A DNA stretch of 64,000 bases, from assembly GCA_907163375.1 (NCBI GenBank), contig CAJQUW010006842.1:129001-193000 (forward strand), written 5' to 3'. Below, one piece after another: positions 1 through 10,480 of this stretch. The notes beneath the pieces are model-generated. The model was not told where the DNA came from, ran no database searches, and worked only from the letters and a program-made list of their open reading frames with translations. The position numbers and the translations under genes were made by a program. The stretch's first letter is position 1; each line of letters begins with the position of its first letter. The stretch comes from Prostheceraeus crozeri (Eukaryota > Platyhelminthes > Polycladida > Euryleptidae).

Positions 1-420
1 AAATAACGGAATCAGTCAATATCAAAAGCAGTATACAACAGAAAAGGATCGTCATTAACAACAAAACAGAGTGGAACCAACCTTACATGCTAACAGTGGC
101 TATACAGAAGAACGAGGGAGATATAGAATAAATTATTGTGAACTATGAGACTATTGAATACTGAACTATGCTATATGTGGATATTTTCTGGATATCGATA
201 ATGACAATGATAGTAAATAATTTTTGTAAATGTTTGCTTAGGATTTCCTTCTATTTCATTTGATAAGGCCAGACCGGCGAAATATATTTCGATACATTTT
301 ATTAATTAATTTTTTTGTGCGCAGAAAGACTAGAATACTGAAAAACAATATTATTTCATTAATTTCAAAAATAATTATATCAAAGTCTTTCTTTACAAGA
401 TTTATTGAAATTACTAAAAA
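1..420. other. Unassigned AT-rich sequence
   Basis: I see no convincing exon, repeat end or transposon protein here. Short open frames are AT-rich and low in complexity. Confidence 0.5.
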
Positions 421-509
421 TATCCACTTCTATCGGACATAAATGCAAAGTTCCTCGGACACTAACGTGTCTTCGGAATCCATGCATTTATGTCCTCTAA
501 AAGTGGATA
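421..509. repeat. Foldback (cruciform-like) repeat
   Basis: The segment opens with TATCCACTTC and closes with its complement AGTGGATA. Inside, GGACATAAATGCA pairs with TGCATTTATGTCC, and the centre is a second hairpin (TTCC-CGGACAC against GTGTC-CGGAA). Nearly all of the 89 bases can pair with themselves. It looks like a tiny MITE or its hairpin core. No protein is encoded. Confidence 0.7.
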
Positions 510-842
510 CTATTCCTATATTAGCATAGCAAACTTATATTACATTTGGTTCACTGAAATTGCATTATCAATCTAATAAGATATCCATATTCCGTTTAAA
601 ATCATTGCATAATGCAGTAAGGAAATGTTCACAATCTTAATTGCTCTTATACTGTGGAAATCACTGGATAATTGCTGGATCGGAAATGAGACTGCTCCCA
701 GATTTTTAAGGCTTCAGAAAGTTTCAGAAGCTCCATGAATAAAGTGTATCTTCTTTTTCCAATTATTTTTTGTGATCAACTATTTGTCTATTCAAAAAGA
801 TGAACTTTCTTGCTTGTACACTTATGATCAAATAAGATCTTC
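510..842. other. Unassigned flank of the first LINE
   Basis: No coding signal or repeat structure is recognised between the foldback repeat and the 3' tail of the LINE. Confidence 0.4.
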
Positions 843-937
843 ATGAATGAATGAATGAATAGTCATATATTTCATCAATGATAATCAAAAATACATCAAA
901 AGTGGAGCATACATTACAAGTGAAATAAGAAAAGAAG

Positions 938-2562
938 TCATAAAGTCACAAAACGGTTTGAAATGCGTGCGGCCATAACAGGAAAGCAGTTTTTAAGTCT
1001 TACTGTTTTACATAACGGGATTGACAGTCTACCATTTCTAAAATACATCAGTGCATTTAGGGGATGTTCAGGATTGTGTACTTCATTTATCAATTTCATA
1101 TAAGCAGATTTACGTTTTTCAAAAAACATGTTCTTAAATTCACAATTACATTCGGATTTACATATAACTCGCTTTGAACGTTTGAAAACACGCTTTACAG
1201 TTGACGTGATCTGTGCATTGATACTACCGAAAAGGGTTATACAATATAGCAAAATGTTTTCAATCATAGCACTATATGCCATCCACAGATCGTCGTGGCT
1301 TAAAGAATTTCTCAAAACTTTTAAAAGGTACATACGTTGAGAACATTTTCTTTCAATAGCTTCAAAATGAGGAGTCCATGACAGCTTATTGCTCCAAACA
1401 ACAACTAAGATGTTAATGACATCTACGACTTGAAATGGAAGTCTATCCAGCATACAATCGACAGCTTTGTTCTTCTTGGTAAAAATCACTATTTCATTTT
1501 CTTCTCATTTATACGCACTAAGTTTGAAGAAGACCATTGCTGTATGTATTCGACCTCATTCTTCACACTCAGTAAAGATTCTTCTAATTGATGCTCAGAA
1601 AAAGGAATAATTTCGTAAATATCATCAGCGTACTGAACAAATTTTGTGGACAACAATTTCGGCTTCAAATCATAGCAATAAAGAAGAAACAAAAATGGAC
1701 CCAATAGAGAACTTTGTGGAGCCTCACTTGTTATACAGGCTTCCTCACTTAGTGCATACTTTACACGAACTCTTTGAAAACGATCAGTTAAATATCTTGT
1801 CAACCATACAATAAAACCGGTGGGAAAGTTGAGCATTTTGAGTTTGTCAATCAATATGCTGTGAGATATTCTATCGAACGCCTTAGAAAAATCAAAATTG
1901 ACTAACATGCATCCATCAAAGGCATCACTTTCCAGGCACGATGTCACATGGTCATGAATAGAAATAAGTGCACACCTGCAGTCAGACAAAGGTTTGTAAC
2001 TAAACTGATGTGATGGGATCTTCGAGAGAATTGTCGATTTAATATATTTCAAAACATGCATTTCAAGTACTTTACTTGGCACACTTAAGACTGTGATTGG
2101 CCTCACATCATTTAAGTTAGCAGGAGACGACTTTGGAACAGGGGATACAGCACATGATTTGAGAATTCGAGGAACATAGCGTCGAATAGTATGACATAGA
2201 GGTTCGCAAATGTATGGCGCAGCTAACTGGTAGGCCTTGAGTGGAATACCATCAGAACCACTTGATTTATTCACGGACAAGTTATCAAGCACAGAAAATA
2301 TTTCGCAAGGTTCAGATAATGGACACCAATCATGTGAATCAACTGTGTCACTGATAGATGAGTGGGGGTTGAAGGTCTCTGCGAAAACGCTATTAATTTT
2401 GTTGGTAGCACTTTCAATACTGGGAAACTGTGATAAAAGATGATCAAGGGCACTACCCGATGATTTCCCTCGAGCTTCAGACACAACAGTCCATATATTT
2501 CTTGGGGACGGACTTGATTTCTTCACCCAGTTTACTTTGGCTCTCGTAATTTCCTCTTGCAC
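938..2562 (-). pseudogene. Reverse transcriptase region of the first LINE (broken)
   Basis: Two reading frames (2562-1489 and 1489-938) together give the fingers, palm, thumb and C-terminal part of a LINE reverse transcriptase. Visible motifs are SKAFDRISH (RT box with the first catalytic Asp) and YADD with the catalytic Asp pair. The usual PQGSVLGP loop is degraded to APQSSLLGP. A one-base shift near 1492 separates the palm from the C-terminal part, which has the typical W..HF...C..R.YLLK..R pattern. The protein matches the second LINE at 57.9-60.5 kb in layout but is clearly more diverged. Confidence 0.88.
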
Positions 2563-2585
2563 CTTTTGCTTGAAAATATGGTAGC

Positions 2586-3523
2586 CTACTTATTGAAATC
2601 TTTCTCGCGATATGCTGCCCATCTGCGGTTGATCAATTCTTTCAAATAAGGATTCATCCAAGGCTTGTCCCTTTCTCTCATAAGAACAGAATGCCAAAGA
2701 ATAGCGGCAAAATATGTGCCAAAAATAGAAAAGAACAGTTCAATCTTGGTATCTAAATCATCTACGAAGTAGATTTGATGAAAAGAGGCTGAATTGAGTC
2801 TTTCAAGAAATCGGTGAATATGAGTAGCACTCCAATCAAACCATCGACGCTCCTGAACAATTTGGTTATTGTAGACGGTATAGGGATTGAGAAAAATTTG
2901 AGCATGTGACCCTTTACGTCGAGATGAAAGAGGTGCGCCGATATCAGTGAAATCATACATATCATTTAAAGATTTGCTAACAAGAAATTTGTCAATACAG
3001 GATTGACCTCGTGCTGGTAAATTCACTTTATCATGCAAATCAAGACTTCTGAAAAGTAGGTCAGTGTCCAAGTCATTAAAATCACCACCTATGATCAAAT
3101 GTACATCACAGAAACTGCTTGTGTAACTATCTAGTGAATCTACTCGTATAAGGAAATCGAGTATTTCACATTTATGAAGAGAATTCAAATTCGGAGGATA
3201 ATACAAAGCACATAATAAATAAAGTTGATTATCAAACTTAAAAGATGCAGCAATTGATTCGCATGAGATGGGAGGCAGACAATTTTGAACCTGACAGTGG
3301 CCTAGACTGGAATGAATCCAAACAACAACTCCACCTCCTAAATGATTTTTCTGTCACATCTGAATATGGTATATCCCTTGATTTGAAACATCGAGCAGTC
3401 ATGCGTGTCATTTAAAAAAGATTCGGTAATTATTATAATGTCGGGATTCAAGGCAACACAAGTGACTCTCAAATCATCAAGTTTACCAACTGCAGCTATA
3501 GAACGAGCATTAGTCATATACAC
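2586..3523 (-). pseudogene. APE-type endonuclease region of the first LINE (broken)
   Basis: The frame from 3523 carries TNARSI and IITES, the N-terminal metal-binding motifs of LINE endonucleases. After a one-base shift near 3345 (in an A run) it continues with GGGVVVWI, YYPPN and GGDFND. The final conserved S-D-H motif is replaced by KGSH, so the catalytic Asp appears lost. The linker toward the reverse transcriptase (DKPWMNP...RRWAAYREKDF) is well kept and matches the DKPWMTP...KRWDAYRQRDF linker of the LINE at 59.6 kb. Confidence 0.85.
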
Positions 3524-3544
3524 CTTTGGAACAGCATTATTTTG

Positions 3545-4409
3545 TCAAAAGCCCCGATTTGTATTGGAAGCACGTGGAACCACTTTTTTATTCTTTATAA
3601 TGACATTCTCACCAAGACCACGACGATAATTGAGTTCATTTCTTAATTTCTTATCTTCTTCCAATTCTCTAGGAGTCATATCAGGTTTCAGATAAACTTT
3701 CTTGAAGATTAGATTTCCGTCATTGTTCACTCTTGATAATTTAGGTGCAGACTTCATGACTGATATTTTTGTATCATAACTGGAGAAAATAACTTTTAAA
3801 GGCCGAGGTCTCGACCCTTTGGCACCTATGCGGAAGAAACGGCGGAATTGATAATCACTAGAAGCACCATTTTCACTCAAAGATGATGTCTAGATGCCTC
3901 TTATCGAAGTCCTTCTGCTCAGGTCCATCTGTCTGGCATTCCGGAATACCAAAGAACAGTACATTACTTTTACGAAGCTCTCGGTCTTGTAGCTCATTTA
4001 TGATGTCATCTTGCACATTGAATTGAATGCTGTCAATTCTCGCGTTGATGGAGTCAATCTTAGCATTCAAATTCTCTTCGGCCTCACCAATAAGCACCTT
4101 ACTTTCCTTGAGAAGGTCACTCTTGATTTCACTTACAGCTTCTACAACAGCTGTTTTCACCTCACAAGGATCTAAAGTGCGGGACAAGTCAATGTTCTCA
4201 TGGGCTGTCATATCATATTTTAAAGCAGAACATAACTGTGGCTTTATCATTTTGTTTAGTTGTGAGAAAGACATCTTCCTAACCTCATCAAAAGTAACCT
4301 TTTCAATGTTTGGAGAATTTGTTGCGCTTGATGATAACGATGCGTTACGTGGCGTGGCATGATCAACAATGAGATGTTGAGTTGAAAAAGATTTAATGCT
4401 GCGCAGCAA
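3545..4409 (-). pseudogene. ORF1 of the first LINE (broken)
   Basis: The frame 4409-3873 has a heptad-like stretch rich in E, K and isoleucine (VVEAVSEIKSDLL, then INARIDSIQ) followed by RKSNVLFFGIPE, typical of the start of the RNA-binding-like domain in L1/CR1-type ORF1 proteins. After a frameshift near 3885, the frame 3880-3545 continues with RPRPLKVIF and a basic C-terminal part. In the family this protein binds the LINE RNA. The same domain is seen in shorter form at 60955-60539. Confidence 0.75.
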
Positions 4410-6393
4410 AATTGACCCTCGTACATCTCACTCTATAACCGAACCTTGACACCACCAGACTACCCACACAACAGCAAATCAGCTGTCACTTTGGATACCG
4501 ATTCCGGGAATCACGAAATCCTGTGCAATGCCTGCACTGAAATTGTAAACGTGACCACAGCACTCGACTCGATAACTACAATTCAGAGTGTGAAGAGGAT
4601 ATTTCGTGACACCGAAGGATTGCAAATCTGATGTGAATAGTTAGCGGAGTGCGAATATGACGCGAAGCACGATGATCAGATAGAGACAAACTCGGGGGAA
4701 AACGGAACACCACAACCAGAGATAACGCAAAAACACTGAAATTCACTGAGAGAGCATATGACTGACCGACCGCCGCACAACGACGCATGTTGAAGTTTAT
4801 CGAAATATATGATTTGCTCCACACTTTCAACAAATTGACATCAACAATCCAGATTTGTACAACACAACAATGACCGAAAAATGCATGTTGGTCTACTGAC
4901 AACTAAATGTTTGTCGAAGATTTTAAATGAAGGTGATATCAACACAGAAAAAGTAATCATTTCCCATTCGGGTGTAAAAGTATTTTGCATCACGGATGCG
5001 GTGTGCAAAAATAGAAACATAGGAATTATCGCGTCTTCCATTTGCTGAAAAACTATTGAGCCTACAACATGCAAAGCTCGATAGCTTTTCTTTAAGATCA
5101 GAATGTTCATTTCAAAACGCATTTTATTTCTTCAATAGACTCAAAATGCTTCTACCGTTCCACGACATTGATTCCATCTCGTGCTTAGAAAACGAAATTA
5201 TTGAGCACTAGCAGCTTCGGCAGAAAAACCGATTGAAGCATTAAAATGAAAGTAATAGTTTTAGGTATTTTTGGTAACAACAGAAGACTGTTTAAAAATT
5301 TGTAGCTTTCCTGTTGAAAGATTTTGCACCAAAGAATTGGTTGTTTTGATTTAATTGCTTTGCCACTAGACCTAATGTCTTCATTAAAAGTGAATTGCAT
5401 TGTTGTTGTGTTTTGTTCATATACGCATGAAAAGTGCATCATCAAAGCAATTAAGAAATATATAATATATATAAATTTTATTATATATTATATATAAAAA
5501 TATAATTAATTTCCCCTACGTGCCTTAGAAAATTTGCAATCTACAAGTTATGGATACATTTGATTACCATTTTAATTGCCAATACACGCGTAATGCTGCT
5601 AACTGCAGTAAATCTCATGAATATTTCTAGGTTCCTCGGCTATCCGTTTTTACTATTAGTACCGTAGCATTTATCAAGAACAGTGACCTGTTTCTGAATA
5701 AACGGTTAATGAGCAATTCACGTTCCTTCTAATGTAGCTGATTAAGTGATTTCTTGCAATTTTCTGCTATTTAATCTTAGCTGCACGAGACTTGTGCTTG
5801 CTTAAAATGGCTGCAGATAATTGAAGGGGTCGAACGTATAAGGAGATAGACCACATTTTTTCAAAAACAGATATTTCACCCCATTTTGTGATAGATCTGG
5901 ATGCTTCTTTTGACTGTGTTAAACGATGATTGGAGGTTTTCTTATATGGTTTCCACAAAGTGCATAAGGGGATAAGCCACTGTATGTACTTGATGGTGCA
6001 AGGTCCGAAGCAGAAAATGGACAATCATGTCGTTGTGCAATGGTCGGGTGCAACAGCATTACTGATATCTTCCTTGTACCAGGCCACACACTCATTTATA
6101 TGATCGAGACTTCAGGCACAAGGAAGAATCAAGCTGAAAAAGAGAACATGTTTATTGTACACTCTCCGGAATGAGCCGCAAGGATCTATTTCGTCAATAT
6201 GTTTCAAGAACAGATGATGACACAAGATTTCATTAAAATTTCCGATCATTCAATGAAGCTAGCAATGAAAACATGGGGATTTCAAAGCTCATGTTTTCCG
6301 ATATGACGATAAAAATCAGAGAAAGGTGTTGTTGCCTGAGGTCTCCAAAGATGTTGCTTCAAATTCGCAATGTGGACTAAGAGCGATTGGAAC
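4410..6393. other. Unassigned; LINE 5' flank and an AT-rich palindromic patch
   Basis: The first few hundred bases may be 5' leader of the LINE. At 5459-5515 there is a run made almost only of A and T (TATAATATATATAAA-like) that can fold on itself. Minus-strand open frames near 4841-5122, 5185-5445 and 5767-6024 show no family motif and I do not call them genes. Confidence 0.4.
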
Positions 6394-6685
6394 CGGGCCG
6401 CTTTTTCCGGGCCTGGAAGAATTTTGTATCTTGGCCCGGGTGAGAAATTTTATCGTTTTGCGCACCTTACCATCTTTACTGAAGATATCAATTACATTAG
6501 TTGAGTGCTATCGCCTTGAGAATCATTCTAAAAATCTAAATGTTGATGCTTTAAATAATGAATAATGCTTATCATGATCGAATGCTTTAGGTCCTATGCA
6601 CCACATGTAAGCAAATTGATAGCTGTTGAACATTAAGATGAACTTTCAAACATTGAACAGTGAATTTTCATTTGTTTTAAATAGA
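6394..6685 (+). repeat. Dispersed repeat, copy 1 (pair with 40538-40806)
   Basis: From CGGGCCGC to TTTGTTTTAAAT this segment aligns with 40538-40806 on the same strand. Shared blocks include GCCCGGGTGAGAAATTTTAT and GAAGATATCAATTACATTAG, separated by small indels. Both copies translate in part to the same peptide (RVRNFIVLRTLPSL), but stops follow soon, so I read it as a non-coding or decayed transposon piece of unknown class. Confidence 0.75.
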
Positions 6686-7147
6686 CTTTCTCATATAACC
6701 TGCCAATAGTCCTGGTTTGTTATGGAACTTTGACGAAATGTAATATAATAATACAATATATAAATTATCAAAAGATAATTTGACGAAATGCACCATCTAT
6801 TTTGAAATCTCTTTGTGTATTTCTGCCTTTAGAAAGTCATGCGCAAAGAAAAGTCAACGCAAGCTAAATAAATTAGAAATAAGCTGATTGACAAGTGACT
6901 TTGCTTCAAATATAACAAACGTTGAAGATACTTAGCTTCTATAGCTAAACAGTGCTGTTCAGCAGAGAATTTGAAACGCGGACCCGGGCCGGTTCAACTC
7001 TGGTTTGAACCAAGGTCACCTTTCATAGTAACAGGGCCAACTTAAAATGTAAAATGATTGACATCCTATTGCAAAGAACATGCCAGAATTGTGTATGTCC
7101 TACCATGCTGTGAAGTTCACTTTAAAGCGCCAGTTTGAGATCTAAAA
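6686..7147. other. Unassigned spacer before the pogo element
   Basis: No gene is seen. A small palindromic patch near 6975-7015 (GGTTCAACTCTGGTTTGAACC) is the only notable feature. Confidence 0.4.
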
Positions 7148-9411
7148 GGTACCGTAAAATAGGCAAATTCCAGCCACTTTTTTGGCTTCTTTTTGAATTT
7201 TCTGCTATATATTTCATATAGAGTACGAGTTATACCTTCATGAACTGCAATTTTGGCTTTCTGAAGACAATCAAAATGAAAAATAGCTTGAACAATGAAA
7301 TATGTGTATTTAAGAACAACTTAGATACGGGTACTTCAAAAAACGAAAAATGGGTAACCTCAGCCACCAACAGAAATTTTATCAAAACGAACTGTTAGTA
7401 ACTAAAACAACATTTCAACACGCAATACAAAGTCAACAACAGCTAATTGCAGTTAGAGCACACAAAAAATACATCACTCGTTTCATTATTACAGGCTCCG
7501 CAGGTCCATATTCTGCAAGACGTGCATTGGACCCAGTCTGGTCCATTATATCCGGCAAACGAAATTTCACACAATCCACATTCGTCATCCTCACTGCAAG
7601 TTGAGCTGTCTTCATCCCGTCCGCATGCGTTGAATCCACATTTGACGTTGAGGCGACACTGTGAGACGGGAGAATCGGTCGGCCAGCCGTCACCTTTGCC
7701 CCACGGGGTCTTCGTTGATTGGAAGTTTGACCGCGCATTTCTCGCAGCATCCTAATAAGGCTGGAATCCAGGTCACGTCTGATGGCTTCTTCGCCGTGGG
7801 TCTCGGACCTTATCAGGCGGCTCAGTGGAGCGTCTCGATTAATGGGGGAAAAGCCACACGCTCTGAATCCACTTATCAGATTCTGCTTGGAGGGACTCTC
7901 CACCATCTTCCACAACTGGAACAACATGACTCCGAACGACTGCTTCGGAATAGGCCCAGTTGCCCTGGACTCCCGACGGAAGTTCTATAGGATGATCCTC
8001 CACTTGGCTTTCACAGTTCTGAACACAGCGACGTCAAGAGGTTGCAGAAGGTGGGTAGAGTTAGGTGGAAGAGCGATGAATTTGATGTTGTATGCAGCAG
8101 CCATTTCGATCAATTCAACAGAGAAATGCGCTGCTAAATTATCACCGATCACGAACTTTTCTCCGTGAAGATCCCTAACTGCAGGGATTAGTGTCACGAA
8201 ACCAGGCTGCGAAAGAGTAGTCTTTATCAAACCATCCACTTTTCGAACAGTTGAACACAGTTCCACGTGGTGCACCTTGCGTCCAAATCTCGTAAACACT
8301 TTGCGATTTGTAGATGACGTAGGGCGGAAGAAGCTTTCCGTCAGCGGAACCGCAAAACATCAGGGAGATATTGGTCTTTGAATGTTCCTGAACGATTTCG
8401 ATGCGACGTGTTCTCCGCTTTGCAATCACTTTTTGAGAACCAGGATTATCTGACAGTGCGGTCTCGTCGCAGTTGAAGACATGAGAAGGAGAAGCTTCTG
8501 ATAATCCACATTGCGACAGTTCATCGAAGAAAGCGTTCACCGTTTCTGGTCGAAGTGATGACCTGCTGCGTTTGATATTGCATCCCTGACGAAGAACCAG
8601 ATTGTGTCTGGTCATAAAAGAGTTCACCCAGTCACTTCCTGGTCGAATATTTGTGAATAGCTCAACTTCACGACCTTTGGATGCTAGATATCGACAGACG
8701 AGGTCTTGAAGAAGTTGTTTAGTCAGACCGAATCCCCACTTGGTAATAGTCTGAATTGTTCGAGCGATGACTTGTTCTTCAGTTTGCGAAAGTTCTGTGG
8801 GTCTGCCAGGTCCCGCAACTATCTCATTCTTCTATGATGCCTTGATGTGACGCTGTAGTGTTTCGCGATTGACATGATAAGCATCGGCAGCTTTTCTTTG
8901 TGACATTCGGTTTTCACGAACAGCGCTGACAGCTAACTGCATAGTCATCCCTGTAGCTCTTGACGGTTTTCTTCGTGGCCATCACTAACAGCAATCACAC
9001 ATTCGAATGTCACAAGAAAGAAAATTCATTCAGAAAATACGGAATCAAATTCGTTGATCGTCGTGACAGAGATCATGCGCAGGTGCAGGTGAGGACGCAA
9101 ATCGATAAGACACGCGGCTGTGTGCGACATAGATATCTGATTCATCGCTTCATCGCTGGCAGCACAGTCGAATTAGCAACAATGGGTAATGTCAGCCACC
9201 AACGATATTTACGATTTTTTTCATCTTACGAATTACAAGCTCCGAAAGCAACTGTAACTAATCCAATTGTTCTGAAATGTCAAAAATGAAATCAGCAAAG
9301 AGTGTGAGCATCTGTTTTTAGGTAACTGTGAATGAAAAGAGTTTTTTGCACTTTTTTGATAAGTGGCTGACATTACCCCTGTTGGCTGACATTTGCCAGT
9401 TTTACGGTACC
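7148..9411 (-). mobile_element. pogo-type DNA transposon with terminal inverted repeats
   Basis: The ends are inverted copies: GGTACCGTAAAA at the left and TTTTACGGTACC at the right, continuing inward as GGCAAAT..CAGCCA on both sides. A TA inside each GGTACC can serve as the 2-bp target duplication expected for this superfamily. Near-terminal repeats of GGGTAA...CAGCCACCAA occur at about 7350, 9184 and, inverted, 9363. The interior holds one broken transposase on the minus strand. Confidence 0.85.
7433..8982 (-). pseudogene. pogo/Tigger-like transposase, inactivated
   Basis: Starting at ATG 8982 the protein begins MATKKTVKSYR, then after a shift near 8950 gives MQLAVSAVRENRMSQRKAA, a Psq-type helix-turn-helix. 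TAG at 8832-8834 interrupts it. A CENP-B-like second DNA-binding region follows, then the DDE core: NCDETALSDNPG (first Asp), VIGDNLAAHFS (second Asp) and HLLQPLDVAVF (third Asp), the DDD triad expected of the family. A one-base loss near 8195 splits the core and TAG at 7985-7987 cuts off the C-terminal part (FQLWKMV...GFSPINRDAP). It cut and pasted the element when intact and is now dead. Four lesions suggest an old copy. Confidence 0.9.
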
Positions 9412-9796
9412 TTATTTGAACCTCCTGAGACGTTGCACTGCTTTTTATTAACAGGATATCGACAAAATGTCACAAATTGGTGTTTGCAGGATCGCTTCTT
9501 GTTTCATTGTACCCACTATGACATGCAGAAACGCAGCAAATCCGTCATTTCTCACCACTCACTACATTAGACGGAAGCGACCCGAGTGAGTATTTTGCTG
9601 CAGGAACTATGAACAACTATGTTGACCGAATGAACCGTTGACCGTCAGTTGTTCTCACAGTCATTGCTCGTCAACAATGTACACTCTGTCTCACCTAGGA
9701 AGAGACAAATAGTCTATTAGTATATCGAAGTGCACGGCGTCATTAACACCTGTATGCTGACTCACTGAATATATTGACATTGATCTTTGTGTATGT
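9412..9796. other. Unassigned spacer
   Basis: No coding or repeat signal is recognised between the pogo right end and the Penelope remnant. Confidence 0.35.
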
Positions 9797-9990
9797 TCTT
9801 CCGATAAAGGTTATAGTATTGTGATCCTTAACACGAATGATTATTGTAGTAAAATGAAAGCTATTCTTAGTGATGAATCTAAATTTAAAACACTTCCAGC
9901 TACGAATAATATCAAAAAACATTCAACTATCATGGATGAAAGACATGTATTTGAACAAATAGTGTCAAACATAAGTCAAGTACTTAGCTA
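9797..9990 (+). pseudogene. Penelope-like reverse transcriptase fragment
   Basis: The frame reads SSDKGYSIVILNTNDYCSKM followed by ILSDESKFK. This matches the conserved start of the Penelope-like reverse transcriptase (the ADKG box, then V-I-L-N..DY..KM..IL.D.S.F). The match fades after about 65 residues and no YxDD or GIY-YIG part follows, so this is a short relic. It is too diverged to be a piece of the element at 21.2-24.9 kb. Confidence 0.65.
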
Positions 9991-10259
9991 CATCTTTTTC
10001 AGTCGAGGTGGATCAGTGGTGCCAGAAGCGAAATATACAAGGAAGTTGTGACGAAATGAGGATGAAGACACCAAAGAGAACTGACATTGTGCAAAAGTGT
10101 TCACAAAAATGTAGAGATGCGAAAAAAACTAAAGAAAAAAAAACAAATTGGCCAATGAACACTTCATTTAATTATGATGCTTTTGATTATAGTCATTGAT
10201 ATTTGTTCCTTAAGATATTGCAGAATCAGGCCTCTGCATGCTTAATTGAGCGATGTAAG

Positions 10260-10480
10260 TTTTTATCTTACAGATTTTGAAACAAATTCACATGAGTTTC
10301 GAAACTCATGAAAATGCATGGGAAATTGTTTCAAAATCTCATTAAAAATCATGCGAATGATCATAAATTCATATGAGAACCTCATGAATATTATATGCGA
10401 ATTTGTTTCAACTTCTCATTAAAAATCATGAGAATTTTATCATGAAAAAATCATGAGGCATTTTCGCATGGGTGATCATC
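10260..10480. repeat. Short-period repeat rich in CATGAG/CTCATG
   Basis: TCATGAG-type words, TTGTTTCAA and TCTCATTAAAAATCATG recur about every 75-80 bases in both orientations, giving an irregular tandem, partly palindromic repeat. Confidence 0.6.

Larger units (their letters stand above)
843..4409 (-). mobile_element. Decayed CR1/L2-like LINE retrotransposon, minus strand
   Basis: Read on the minus strand, this holds in order an ORF1 with a helical segment and RNA-binding-like domain, an APE-type endonuclease and a reverse transcriptase, the layout of Jockey-superfamily (CR1/L2-like) LINEs. The 3' end carries a short ATTC tandem tail at about 843-868. At least four frameshifts break the coding parts (near 3885, 3345, 2585 and 1492), so the copy is dead. 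The 5' limit is uncertain and may extend past 4409 into non-coding sequence. Clade placement is by motif only. Confidence 0.85.

Noticed and set aside
10000..10199. An exon after the TCTTTTTCAG acceptor at about 9998-10000
   Set aside because: The lysine-rich frame has no family motif and no compatible partner exon, and it follows a transposon relic.
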